Of a stretch of 64,000 nucleotides of DNA, positions 1 to 10,406 are shown piece after piece. The DNA lies in NCBI GenBank assembly GCA_011109175.1, contig RDEW01000019.1, positions 248,413 to 312,412 of the forward strand. Reading direction: 5' to 3'. Within the stretch, counting starts at the first letter, position 1, and each line of letters starts with the position of its first letter. Origin of the DNA: Dicyema japonicum. Taxonomy: Eukaryota > Dicyemida > Rhombozoa > Dicyemidae. The position numbers and the translations under genes are program-made. The notes under the pieces are model-generated. The model was given only the letters and a program-made list of their open reading frames with translations, was not told the origin of the DNA and searched no databases.

Positions 1-170
1 AATAACTTAGTGGCAAGGGGAAGAGAGAAAATGATCTCTTTATAGCATGCTTGGACTGAGTGTCTCGAGACACTATGGGGGAATGAAGAGGAAGAACAAA
101 ACTAAGGACGAAAAATCGTTGCCTAATTAGTATGTAAAATAAAAAATGTCAGAAATTTCAAATATAACAA

Positions 171-523
171 TCAAGAGGATAAATCATCATTATTGGACAT
201 ATTTTCCAACTAAATATAACAATCAGTAAGTACAAATTGATCCCCTTCTGAGGACATTGAATTAACAATTCTATTAGTGAGAATGTAATCAGAAGTATCT
301 TGATCCCCAATAGTCTGAGTGGTCTGTCCATAAGGCTCGAGTGAATTCAATTTTTCCAAAAATTTAAGAGTCTGGGGGATTATATTTGTTTACTTACATT
401 TTCGTCAGATTCTTGCGTTTTGAAAAAATGAAAGTTTTTTTCGTCAATCATTTCATTTGCGTCAAGTAAAACATCAGTGGCTAAATCGTCAAAACCCGAC
501 GGAAACAAATACGCAGGATCCAT
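171..523 (-). CDS. Small acidic protein, unknown function (3 exons)
   Basis: Reading leftward from an ATG at 523-521, exons 398-523, 234-371 and 171-209 join into about 100 codons. The introns are 372-397 (26 nt) and 210-233 (24 nt); both start GT and end AG. If the second intron were kept, an in-frame TAG at its 3' end would stop translation, so splicing is the likelier reading. The protein is rich in Asp, Glu, Ser and Asn, begins MDPAYLFPSGFDD and has no transmembrane segment or known domain that I recognise. An acidic regulatory or activation-type peptide is possible, but that is only composition. The intron sizes match the other genes of the window, which supports it being a real gene. 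Confidence 0.55.
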
Positions 524-1559
524 TCAACACCACAAAGCTATATTATATTAATTTAAAAATTATCATTAAATCATTAATTCCAAAAATAAAATTAAAAACA
601 ATAAATTAAATATTATTGGTAACTCCAATAAACACCATTTTTATTCCTCATCTCTGAGGCGTCAAATCTCACTGTTTCTTTCAATCAGCGGTAGTAGCAT
701 GTAACTTTCATAAGAAACCACACCACTTAAAATTCTGCTGAAAAAGGAACTTAAGAAATGCAGTGGGAATTATAAAGGAGCATTGCAGAAACATCGCGCG
801 CTTGTTGAAGACTCCGGGATCTTTATTAGTGGCTTAACTTTTTTACTTTGGTTAACCCTTTTGGGGATAAATAATAATTCCTCGCGTTTAATATTTTGAA
901 GGTAATTATAAATAAGTGCCCCTCCCTTTCGTATCTGCAGATTCAGATTGTATATTCAGGTTTAGAATCCAATAATTGAGTATTCCTGTCCCCCATAAAG
1001 GTATGCGATATCCACATCCAAACTCAATAAACTAAATTAAATCATAGGGGAACTACACGTTTGCATATCACAACGGTCACAAAGAAGGACACCCCGATCG
1101 AGTTACTTTGAGGCATTCGCGGAGGCTTTACCGCTTTACAGTTGGTACATTGGAAGGTCCCGCAAGAAGAGTCGGTCAATCTGCTCCCTTTAAATGTTAG
1201 AAGAGTACTTGATGAATGTCTGAAGAATACAAATTAATCCTACTTCCTCCTGACTGTTAACAGAATGGAGGTTCACAGTCCGCAAGGAGTTCTTGATAGA
1301 CTATACCGTTTTTCAATGGTGGAGTAAACATCAGTCAATTACTTGACGGGCTAATGAATACCATCCTAGTTAATGAAATAAAATTAAGAAAGCAACAACC
1401 ATCAATCCCATAAAACTATAACTTGATATCCCTAATATAAAAAAAGAGCAGTAGCGTGAACATCTGTTTATTATCACCACCAGGACCAATGGTCATTACA
1501 TCGACTCTTAGTGAGTTTGTTGGAATTGGTGTCTTGTGTATGAGGTTGGATAGTTATTG
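524..1559. other. Intergenic, nothing recognised
   Basis: I see no supported gene here. The sequence is AT-rich with scattered stops in all frames. A stretch near 1070-1350 is less AT-rich and may be an old repeat, but it matches nothing else I can identify in the window. Confidence 0.5.
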
Positions 1560-1835
1560 GCAGCTTTTGCTATAAATTTCTTGTTTATTTAAAATCCCAA
1601 AACCATGGAGATACTAAGCTAATTATCACGTGATCCCGATGCGTTCCATTAGAGACCTCATTTTGGTCCGATGTTCCTCCCCTGTGGCAGCGCATGGTCG
1701 TACTGGATGGCTACTGAATTTACGGAGCCAAATTCTGGAGTCCAGTCGCATAGTGGCCTCCAGAGAAGTCGGTCCGGTTCGATTTTCCCTACAAATCCAC
1801 CGCTCCGTAGCTCAGAAAGCTCTAATCTCATAAAT
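1560..1835 (-). mobile_element. 3' end of J-type (Jockey/CR1-like) LINE
   Basis: Read on the minus strand this encodes a decayed copy of the C-terminal peptide found at several J-LINE copies in the window. It contains ERWI near the start, a GEEHR-K/R-MR core, and the terminal ERIGIT followed by a stop overlapping a GGGATCACGTGA-like string. After the stop comes the same short 3' tail (a TTAG-rich string, then TGGTTTTGGG) seen at 53345-53390. Full-length homology to 53150-53400 (opposite strand) is clear by eye. Only the 3' terminus is present, as expected for a 5'-truncated LINE insertion. Confidence 0.6.
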
Positions 1836-2454
1836 AATGTGCTACTGAATTAGGTAGTTTGGTTTTACCATGGTTCTTGTAATTTTTTAAGCATAAAACA
1901 AAAGGAATCCTCCCGCTCTTGTTAAAGAGACATACATTCCAGGATTCTTTTGAGAACAGTTCTTGTACGTAGTGAGAATAATCCATCAACTTCCAACCTC
2001 CTCATGTACCCTCTTAGTATGGACGCCATCCCATCTTCGTTTTATTTAGGGTGTTAAGGTACTCCTATTGCACTAAATATCTACTTTGCTTCATGATGAA
2101 TGAAAACCTTGTCTTCTTTCTCGTAAGCATAGTAAAACATCGAGGTTTAAAACTTCAACAATCACAAAAGGGTCAGTCAGTCAAAAAGAGCACAACAAAG
2201 ACATCTGCCGTGTTGTTCTCGTTTCAATTAAAAGGCATGTGGAATATTTAACCGTCTATTTTGTCTTGAGATACAACTAAAAGATTATATGGATTCTAAC
2301 TTTTTTGCAGACCTGTAAATACCAGCTTTGGTCTTTTATAAGACTTTGTGATTTGAGTCATAGGCACACTCAAACTGTTCAAAAAATATCACAACTAATC
2401 TCGTTCAAATCAATTATAATTTTTTTTTAAAACAAAAAATTTTTTTAACAATTA
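1836..2454. other. Intergenic, nothing recognised
   Basis: Low-complexity AT-rich DNA. One plus-strand reading frame of 66 codons (2051-2251) has no recognisable domain, and I do not call it a gene. Confidence 0.4.
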
Positions 2455-3370
2455 AACAAATGTCAGTTGAGGAAGCCTGCTGCGTGGATTGCGAACGCGT
2501 TTCCTCGGAGTATGGCTATTCCTATCTATTGTCTTAGCCATAACCCTTCTCGTTGACCCCTTTTCTTTCTGGCAAGCATCCTCCGAGTTCTTGCAAGAAT
2601 TCAGCCGTCATTGGACCAACGGCTCCCGATGATTCGGTCGCAACAGGAGTAAATCGGTAGCGATCCCCGAGGCAAGAATATTTCTTGACTTTTTAGGTTT
2701 TCCGCAGTCGAAGCAGCTGCTACAGGTGTCTGAACCGATTTAAAAATGTTCGTGCTTGAGAGAACGTGTCTATGCAAGTTGCGTCCCAGACCAAAGATCT
2801 TCCAGACGTGAAGGGGAAAAGGGTCATTCCGTCATGTCTCTTCCCATCTCCTCGATCAAGACCCACTGGTTCAAGCTGTGCTGGGAAGCCTGAAGCCTTC
2901 AGAGCTCTGACATGACGTAGCATGACGTAGTCCCCTTCCGGCGCTTCTTCTGCAGGACAAGGGTGCAATCCTTTCGCATCGACTGTTTTCCCGCATCGGC
3001 ATCGGTGCTATTGGCAAATGTATAATTAAAAATAAATTTAAAAAATAAATAAATCTAAATTTATTAAAATTTTTAAACTCTGTGTATAACCAAATTAGAC
3101 CTCACCTGCCAAACACGTCTAACATAAGAGTCATTATGCTTGTGGATGATCTAAGTCAGTAGTTATATATTTTTCCCTCATGTCTTTAAATAAAGCCTTT
3201 GGCTGAATTTGGAGTGTTTATCTACTACNCCGCATCGGCATCGGTGCTCCTGGCAAACGTCTAGTCCCAGCCTTTGTCAGATTCCAATCCTCAAAGAATC
3301 GTCGTCCAAAAAGGTCCCGAGGTTTGGGCAAGGTATTGCACCAAGCCATGCTCCACTCCCTCTACTATTA
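2455..3370 (-). mobile_element. R-B LINE copy (R2-type RLE endonuclease end)
   Basis: On the minus strand the broken frames spell the C-terminal part of a non-LTR retrotransposon. The order is a zinc-finger-like segment (HRCQCGK...VDAKGLHP), a region ending GFPAQLEPVGLDRGDGKR, then a restriction-like-endonuclease-type stretch (DGMTL...GRSLVWDATC). It ends in the conserved 3' tail of this family at about 2460. Related copies lie at 10600-11440, 26390-26500 and 37390-37810. The copy is interrupted near 3020-3229, where a 28-base string at about 2993-3020 recurs just after the single N at 3229 and the element resumes. Multiple frameshifts and stops make it a dead copy. Confidence 0.7.
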
Positions 3371-3620
3371 AATTATTAAATTAAAAAAAGATTATAACGT
3401 GTGTCTGTTTTGAGTCGTGTCAATATGGAGAATTCGTGATGATTTATCTACACCCTAAAGGTACTTTTTAAACCTAACAAAGGTGATAAACTGTCAATAA
3501 ATAAGACCAGAAAGACCCGCTCTTACGACGAAGGCTAAGTGGAATTCATGGACAATATGGTTCTCGTCAAGCTCGTTTGAGATCTGTCTATAAGATCGTC
3601 ACAGACGACTTTAACTCTTA

Positions 3621-3996
3621 TGATTAGTCAATTTAATTGTTTCTAACACCGCATGGGTAGTTATTTTGGTTTTACCTGTGTTTTCTAATAATTTCTTGCG
3701 CTTTTTCATATTTGATTCATCGTTTTTTTGAAGGTTTTGCTTGGTCACCCACCACACAATGTATAGTTTTAAATGATAGATACAGATAATGACAGTTGGA
3801 AATAAAATNTGATTAGTTAATTTAATTGTTTCTAACACCGCATGGGTAGTTATTTTGGTTTTACCTGTGTTCTCTAATAATTTCTTGCGCTTTTTCATAA
3901 ATGATTCATCGTTTTTTGAAGGTTTTGCTTGGTCACCCACCACACAATGTATAGTTTAGAATGATAGATACAGATAATGACAGTTGGAAATAAAAT
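3621..3996. repeat. Direct duplication split by a single N
   Basis: Bases 3621-3808 and 3810-3996 are about 188-bp copies of the same sequence differing at only a handful of positions, with one N (3809) exactly between them. The minus-strand frame crossing both reads as a repeated Lys-rich peptide (MKKRKKLLENTGK), which is simply the duplication. An N placed exactly at the junction suggests an assembly join, for example two haplotypes placed in tandem, rather than a biological tandem repeat. A second lone N lies at 3229. Confidence 0.75.
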
Positions 3997-4029
3997 CAAC
4001 GACTGTCTTCAAAAATTGACATAATTAGA

Positions 4030-5625
4030 ACAAACAAGAATGCTGAGGTCAGTCAAAATCCTCTTCATGGTGCCGTTCAAAAATAACGATTCTAAATCAG
4101 TTGACACTATACTAGGATATGGTAGGTGTCACATATTTATATTAAGGGACGTCAACTGGCGAGGAGAGAAGGGTACTACACCTTTAGTGATCGCTGCTAA
4201 ATCAAAATGTGATGACTTAAAAAAACAAGTACCCCATATATCTAAGAATAGGAATTGACAGTCATAAGTTGAATCAAATTTAAACCCAATATGGATCTTA
4301 CTGATGATTACGGACAAGAAGCTCTCCATCACTGTGATGATGAACAATGAATATTTTTGAAGCGCTTTTTTAAGATACTCGTGCAACATTTCCCTGGAAG
4401 TATTTCTGATGTGACGACTTTTAGTTTAAAGATGACCAAGATTTGACTCCAGTTCACTTAGCAGCATTTTATGGCAATTACAATGTAATGAGGATTCTTG
4501 CAGATAAAAATGTCAATTTGGTTACTTACGATCTATTCTCAAGGAACTCCACTACATCTTGCCCTTTGTAGACAAAACGAAAAAATTTGAAACTCATTCT
4601 AAAATCGCTCAAAGAAAATGATCCAAAATACTTAAAAAAAGGTTCACTTAAATATTATGAAAATATAAATTTAAATTCGGATAATGATGAAAATAAATCT
4701 CCCATATATTTTGCTAGGGAGAACATTAAGTTGGTCAAAATGCTTGCGTCCTGGAGGTCAGACAAGTCACTGACTTGCTACGATCACCCAATTCATTTGG
4801 CAGCAAAGGGAAATTCAATAGAAATCCTCAATTTTCTAATAGAAATCTGTCAACTAATTCAGTGAAGAATGTTACAAATTCAAGTGATGAAAACGCTGTT
4901 ATTTTTGGAAAACCGAAAAATATTCACTTTTTCTTGAAAAGTTTATAAAATTTAATTTCTTAGTAAATGGGATATTGATGCAGAAGAAACTGAAGGAAGG
5001 AACCCATCAATGCTTTCGTCCATGTTCGGTAATGTCGATTCGATTGAGGTGTTACTCAATAATGCTAAAATTTGGAGTGTTGACAAAATGAGGAAAACTC
5101 AATTTTTCTATCATCTAAAAATAATCATTGTTTAGCGCTCTCACAGTTTCTTCTAGAAGACTGAGAATTTGGTTCCAAAACCAGTTACATCAACAGACAG
5201 AACAGGAATAGAAATCTCTTTTTCTCAAATCTTGTGAAATGGGAATTCAAAGATTGTCGAAATTTGTTGTTTTTACTAAATCTCAGGTATTACTGAACAA
5301 CGGAAGCGAATCCTACCTATAAAAACAAAACGGAAGAATCATCGATTCATTTGGCTGCTGAAAAGGTTCTTAAAGTAGGATAACTAAAATTCTACCTAAA
5401 CAATTGTGAAGATGCTTGTCGCTATGAACCCAAGTTAATTCAAAGCCGTGACAAACTTAACAACGTTCCCCTACATTTTGCATCCCTTTATGCCCAATAT
5501 CACGTGGTGAATTTTTTAATCAAAAAGTAAAGCAAACATTAATGAAAAGTTGTCTTATTTTATATAAAGAGATAAATTATCAGAGACTCCACTTAATTTA
5601 TGCAGTGGTCTTATTAAGAAATTGT
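4030..5625 (+). pseudogene. Ankyrin-repeat protein relic
   Basis: Ankyrin-repeat signatures recur on the plus strand but in shifting frames: NPLHGAVQ near 4056, TTPLVIAAKSK near 4173, LTPVHLAAFYGN near 4443, GTPLHLALCRQNEK near 4545, HPIHLAAKGNSIEILNFLI near 4788, and VPLHFASLYAQYHVVNFLI near 5465. At least four repeats keep the TPLHLAA core. Several junctions need one-base shifts rather than introns (near 4078, near 4575), and stops occur between repeats. No start codon or downstream channel or kinase domain could be joined on, though ankyrin arrays like this occur in TRPA-type channels. I read it as a degenerate gene; a gene with several sequence errors is the alternative. Confidence 0.6.
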
Positions 5626-6262
5626 TATAATTTAAAAAAATAAATTATCTTTATTATTTAAAAAAAAAAAAGAAATTGTTTGTATGATACTCAAAAATCA
5701 CCAACGATCTAAACGTAACTGTCATAAAATAAAAGATCAAATTACAACTCCAATTAGACAACTGGTAGACAAAATGCCGGGTAAATACATCTTCTAAATA
5801 TTGATGAGGCTTACATGGTTCTGTCGTCTTTTATTATAGACGATTCAGACAGCTCTGTTATAATTATGAATTTTTGGATGAAACTTTTGCGAGTTGGGGT
5901 AATAAAAACGAAGGTACCTATTTTTTGAATTTACTGGAGAATCAGGAAAGTTAGTAAATATCCTTGAATTAATGGTCTCTAATTTATTCATATTCTGTGT
6001 CACACATAAAAGGGAGAACCTCATCCCTTAACAAAACAGCTCATTCATATGAAATCGCGGGAATAAGCCCAGTACTTTTTTTCACGAACCTTTTGCTTGC
6101 CTTTTTCTTCACGACTTCTCGATTAGTATTTTTATACTTCTCAACCTCACCAAAGTTTTTTAAACGATTACTTTCATTAATTTAAATCCCCAAGGGTCCG
6201 GATGTGAATATGGCTATATTTTTAAAAATTCAGAATCCGTCGCTAAGGCTTTTAAATATGTT
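5626..6262. other. No supported gene
   Basis: A short plus-strand frame (5997-6185) contains a hydrophobic stretch (FFTNLLLAFFFTTSRLVFLYF) that could be a membrane helix, but there is no conserved context. It may be a remnant of the ankyrin locus or chance. Confidence 0.3.
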
Positions 6263-6499
6263 TCATTTGTGACACCTGGGGTTTTGTTTGTGAGAGAGGT
6301 ACATTTTCTTTTTACTTGGTAGTCGATTCAATTCAGTAGATCCCCACTTGGATATTTCTCTGATCAATTTTCTGGATCTGACATCGGTCATTCTTCGCGC
6401 TCTATGTTTATTGGATCTAACCACGTGACCAGACAAATTGGAATTCGAGAAGTTGATGAGTGTGATTTCTTTGTAGGTTTGACAGTGGGAATTAGCCAC
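6263..6499 (-). mobile_element. Tc1/mariner-like transposase N-terminal fragment
   Basis: The minus-strand frame of 78 codons has the layout of a Tc1-type DNA-binding region. A helix-turn-helix-like segment (KEITLINFSNSNLSGHVVRS) is followed by RARRMTDVRSRKLIREISK, resembling the 'R-K-x-T-x-R-D-x-R-x-I' stretch of the second HTH in Tc1-like transposases. No DDE catalytic domain follows, so this is a fragment. The assignment rests on motif resemblance only. Confidence 0.4.
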
Positions 6500-6826
6500 A
6501 CTGGCTGTTTTTATTGTCTGTACAAAGATTATTTTGATTATGCAAAAAACACCTTCATTCGGAATTATATGTTTTTAAATGTTGAAGACGTTTATCAAAT
6601 CATCAAAATTTTAATATTATTTATCTCTCCTTTGGGATTACATTTAATCTTCTGCTCTTGAATCAAGTAATTATACCAATACACCCCAGACCCTCTTCGA
6701 AGGATTCGTTCCTTCCTAAAAGTCTTCGTGACGAGAAAATTATTTCCACGTTTCAGAGTTTGGAATAAAATTGGTAAAATGACCAAAGTGAATATTCCAT
6801 CATAAAAAAATCCGCGACTTAATTTT

Positions 6827-7189
6827 TTGAATTTCTTTAAAAAATTGTTATATGAAAATCCCAGTGAAAGTTACTGTCGAAAGTACCTTCACATTTCAAA
6901 TCAAATTACGAGAATTAAAGACACTATTAGTGGAAGAAATATATTTTTTAATTGTGGACCTAAATTCAAAAAATCAAAGGGAAGGAAAATAATTTTTGAC
7001 ATTTGTAAATATTTTTTTTTGACTGTTAAAAATCCTGATTGCATATTGAGTAATACTGTTGAACGGTCTGATACAAGTACACATCCCAGACAGTTGAAGA
7101 TACTGTTAGAGAATATGACATCAAATAACTTTGTTTTATTTAATAACGGACTTCACCCCATAATATGGTTTTCAGCGGGAAAACATTAA
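6827..7189 (+). CDS. Open frame of 120 codons, unassigned
   Basis: An uninterrupted plus-strand frame in AT-rich sequence. The predicted peptide is rich in Phe, Asn, Lys and Ile and contains a KKSKGRKIIFDICKYFF stretch. I do not recognise a family. No splice signals connect it to another exon. It lies just left of a pogo-type terminal repeat at 7383 and could belong to a decayed element. Confidence 0.2.
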   Translation: MNFFKKLLYENPSESYCRKYLHISNQITRIKDTISGRNIFFNCGPKFKKSKGRKIIFDICKYFFLTVKNPDCILSNTVERSDTSTHPRQLKILLENMTSNNFVLFNNGLHPIIWFSAGKH

Positions 7190-7380
7190 CAGGAATACAT
7201 TTACCTTTTTCGCCCTACCTCCTACATAACTGTGCTTGGAAAATTGGTTCAAATTATTCTGATGTGGATTACTTAATATCATTTATAAAGATGCCTACGT
7301 TTGAAAAATAAATCTTATTTGAAGAGATTGGATTGCCTCCTATTGACAAGATGGGCAAGTTGTTGGATGCTGACAATTTA

Positions 7381-7430
7381 TACAGTCTGACCTCTAATTA
7401 AGGAACGTATGTTCCAAAACAGAGGTTTCC
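7381..7430 (+). repeat. Terminal-repeat-like sequence of a pogo/Tigger element
   Basis: After a TA dinucleotide the sequence begins CAGTCTGACCTCTAATTAAG and then carries AACAGAGGTTTCC. The same layout (CAGTATAACCTCC..., then an AACAGAGGTTTC motif) occurs at the intact pogo terminus at 10407. It probably marks one end of the element whose transposase fragment lies at 7690-7960. I could not find the matching opposite end. Confidence 0.45.
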
Positions 7431-7689
7431 ATATAGATAAATAAACAAAAATAACATTTTTTAAGTAATTCAGTTATTTTCTCTCCATGTTTATTTTTTT
7501 ATTCCCACGTCACTTTCTTTTTGAATTCAAAAAATCACGAAGATAGGAATAAAATCAAAAATGTTTGCCTCTAGGTTTCCATCAAACTTAAAGTTTTTGA
7601 TATTGGTACTTCACGGTCTATTTCCTCATAGAGATATGCGTCATTATCCTCAATTTCACATTCATCAATAGCATTATTAAATATTTCTT

Positions 7690-7960
7690 CAGATGACTAT
7701 GCAATTCAAGTGAGATATCGTCGAAAATTGGATAGAGGTTCGATAAACAAATTCTGCTCGTCTTGAGAAATCGATTAGATAGTTTAGATAATTATCTTTG
7801 AAATTTTTAATGATTCCAACTTCCAATGGTTGAAGAAATGGCGTCGTATTTTTTTTGGCAAAAATAAAAAAATCGATATTAATGAACATTGATATTTTGA
7901 CAGACAGCGTTATCCAATGAAATTATTCTCAAATTTATTTTGGTCTCTATTTGTCTGGAA
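7690..7960 (-). mobile_element. Pogo/Tigger-type DDE transposase fragment
   Basis: On the minus strand the frame contains KNTTPFLQPLEVGIIKNFK. This matches the signature of the pogo/Tigger (CENP-B-related) DDE domain, usually PPNTTS-LQP-D-GVI--FK. The preceding segment, with ISLDNA, may be the remnant of the second catalytic Asp region (usually LLLDNC). No complete transposase can be read. Confidence 0.6.
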
Positions 7961-7979
7961 GACCAATCTGAACAGTGGA

Positions 7980-8110
7980 GCAGTAATGTTTATTAAACCT
8001 CAGCTTAGGCAGGACTCACTTTATTTTAGAAGAATCAAGCTAACTGATCCGAGGCATTGAGAATGTTCTTGACTTCTCGTTCTTTCTTCTTGACTTATTA
8101 CTTTTGGGGG
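7980..8110 (-). repeat. SINE-D fragment (3' part)
   Basis: Reverse-complement of this segment matches the 3' half of the SINE-D family seen at 21225-21425 and 29040-29340: AAGAACATTCTCAATGCCTCGGATCAG..., then TCCTGCCTAAGCTGAGGTTTAATAA. The tRNA-like head is absent. Confidence 0.55.
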
Positions 8111-8204
8111 AATTTCAATCTGAAAAAACTCCCTTCTGAATTTGTTTTCAGTAATATTTGCTTGTATAGAGACTATTACCCGGTCAATTTATTTAAAAGT
8201 AAAT

Positions 8205-8300
8205 ACCCGGTCTGACTGCGTGGCTATTCCTTCTCAGGATGAGGGCGAGATTAGACAGCAGCGCCCACGGTGATCTGTTCGTGAAAAAATCCCAAGACCG
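8205..8300 (+). repeat. Dispersed repeat family E
   Basis: The string GACTGCGTGGCTATTCCTTC with a following AGCAGCGCCCACGG-like box recurs at 24185-24290 and 62508-62610. It is non-coding. I see no clear terminal repeats; it may be a SINE or the end of a larger element. Confidence 0.5.
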
Positions 8301-8520
8301 GGCATGTCAGCATGTCAAACTCAAAATATCCAGGGGCCGCATAAGGTAATTTGAGTATACAAGCGGGCCACACTAACAACTCTGAAAAGGTTTATTTAAT
8401 ATTTTGAAGGCCTACTACAACCACAATTTTACGCTAACGCTCCACAACCCAAAATATAATCATTTTTCGACATTATCAAAACAATCTTAATCTTTGTCAT
8501 GTGGTGCCCCCATTTTCAAC
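8300..8520 (-). mobile_element. hAT-like element relic
   Basis: This stretch is homologous to 42840-43020: CATGTCAAA(C/G)TCAAAA, then a box with ATACAAGCGG(G)CCACACTAAC. At 42.8 kb the adjacent minus-strand sequence encodes a GTF2IRD2/EPM2AIP1-type hAT transposase segment, so this copy is inferred to be the end of the same element family. No coding region survives here. Confidence 0.4.
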
Positions 8521-10406
8521 AATTTTTCATATATCTGAAATGTATTTGCAGTTCCGACCTTGATCAGGAATGGCAAGTATTCATTAGTCAGCCTTGTTTC
8601 TTAGAAGATTTTGTTGAGTTTATAAAGGAAAACAGCTGTTACACACATAGATAGGAACCTAACATTGCCATAATCGTGTTGAAGTTTCTCATGAGGGGCG
8701 ATTTTTTAATTATTGACTTTTTTAATTATGAAATATTTATACTTAAATTTATTTCAAATAAATTAAACAATATAGCATCCAACTTTTTGATGGGACCTGT
8801 TAAAATTGAATAAATAGAGAACTTTTCATTTCCGGAGACCATCTAGGAGTCTTTTCCACGTCGGATAGTACCTCTTATGTATCGGTCTGGGGTCATTTAG
8901 TTATTTGGGAAGTTTCTTTCCTTTAAACCCGATGATCATGGGTAGTAATAATGATTTAAAATCCAATGATCCACTTAAACCTTTGTGTTTGCAACGTGGT
9001 GTGGATTTTTCTAAGAGATCTTCCTGACTAGATCACGCAAGCAGCTTTAATCAAATAAAATATAATGAACTAAAAAATAATTAGCCAATTGATTGCTAAA
9101 AGTTCACGTCAGGGTTCAAAAAGTCAATTTTCCTATGAATTTGGCCAATTCTCAAATTGGCCACACATTATCAAAAAACATAAAATTTTATTTTTATTAA
9201 TCTTTTAAATTATTTTATAAAAAAATAAAAATTTCAAACTAAAAATTTTACCATGCTTCTCGTTGCAAATGTACAGTACTTAATTGTCAACAAAAACTTA
9301 GAAATTTTGAGATATAAAGACGAGAATAACACTAAATCGTGCCGAACAATCATACGCAGAATTCCGACTTATTTAATATCGAATTTAAAGAAAAACAGTG
9401 AATAATATTCTTAATTCCCGAGAGTCCATGTTAAAAAATCCAAAAATTACATTCCCTCAACAAGGACATGCAAATCGTTAAAATTTCCTGAACTTGATAC
9501 TAAGCTTGCTGAATGTATTGATTTGATGGAATCTGGACATAGAAATATTCCTTGATATTCAATACTATGAAAATGAAGCGATAATTTATGAATACGACGA
9601 AATGGTGTTATCGGAGAATTCTGAAAAAAATCCATCGATGATACGAAATAATGAATTCTGAAAAAGAAGGACAAATTAATAGATGGAAGTACTAAAACTG
9701 AAAACAAAACTGAGATTTTAAATGCACTATATCTGATTGAACAAAAAATAATATCGAAAATGAAAATGTTTTCCACTATTAGAATATACATCAAAATAAT
9801 ATTTAAAAAATAAAAGACGACGTTGGTTAAAATATTATTTTGATAAAAAAGTTTACTTTAATGGTTTTTTAAATAATTTTTTTCTAATTCCCAAATTGAG
9901 CCAAAAGGGACATTACTGTAACTTTATTACTTTAAATTTGTTGAACCAGCAAACCACCTTCATAGCCAGAATGAAAGAATTCGGTGATCCAGGCTTCCAT
10001 CAGCAGTCTTCGCATGCTCCGACTCGAAGAAAGTGCCGTCAGGGGGAACTTCCCTTGTCTAATGGTCATTTTTTGATATAATTTAGGATTATATCTGTCA
10101 CCACCAGATATGGCAACTACATGACGCACACAAACTCACAAATCTGCCATCTATTCAGGATTTTTTATTTATCTGCATGATCCTTGATAGTCTCTCCCAC
10201 CCTCTCCTATTCGATGCCTATTCATTTAAAATTGCAGAGATTGTCGCCAAAATTGGTCTTTATTTTATTTCATATAACCCTCATTGTGGAAGTGTTAAAT
10301 TCCGTATGTAGAAATGGCTATTAACATATTCTTAAACGGAATCTTCAGACTACTATAACTTATTCATTCATCAACGATACGATGCTATTAAGAATTGACC
10401 TTTATA
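8521..10406. other. Intergenic, no supported gene
   Basis: AT-rich DNA with many stops. The minus-strand frame at 9447-9794 (115 codons) is hydrophobic low-complexity sequence without a family signature. The 9900-10140 interval is less AT-rich and may be a repeat, but I find no second copy. Confidence 0.4.

Noticed and set aside
3611-3943. Repeated Lys-rich peptide that could be a tandem-repeat protein
   Set aside because: The repetition coincides with the single-N join at 3809 and is better explained by an assembly duplication.
4030-6190. A TRPA-type channel joining the ankyrin repeats to the hydrophobic frame near 6050
   Set aside because: No pore or S1-S6 pattern is readable, the frames do not join by plausible introns, and the repeats carry frameshifts.
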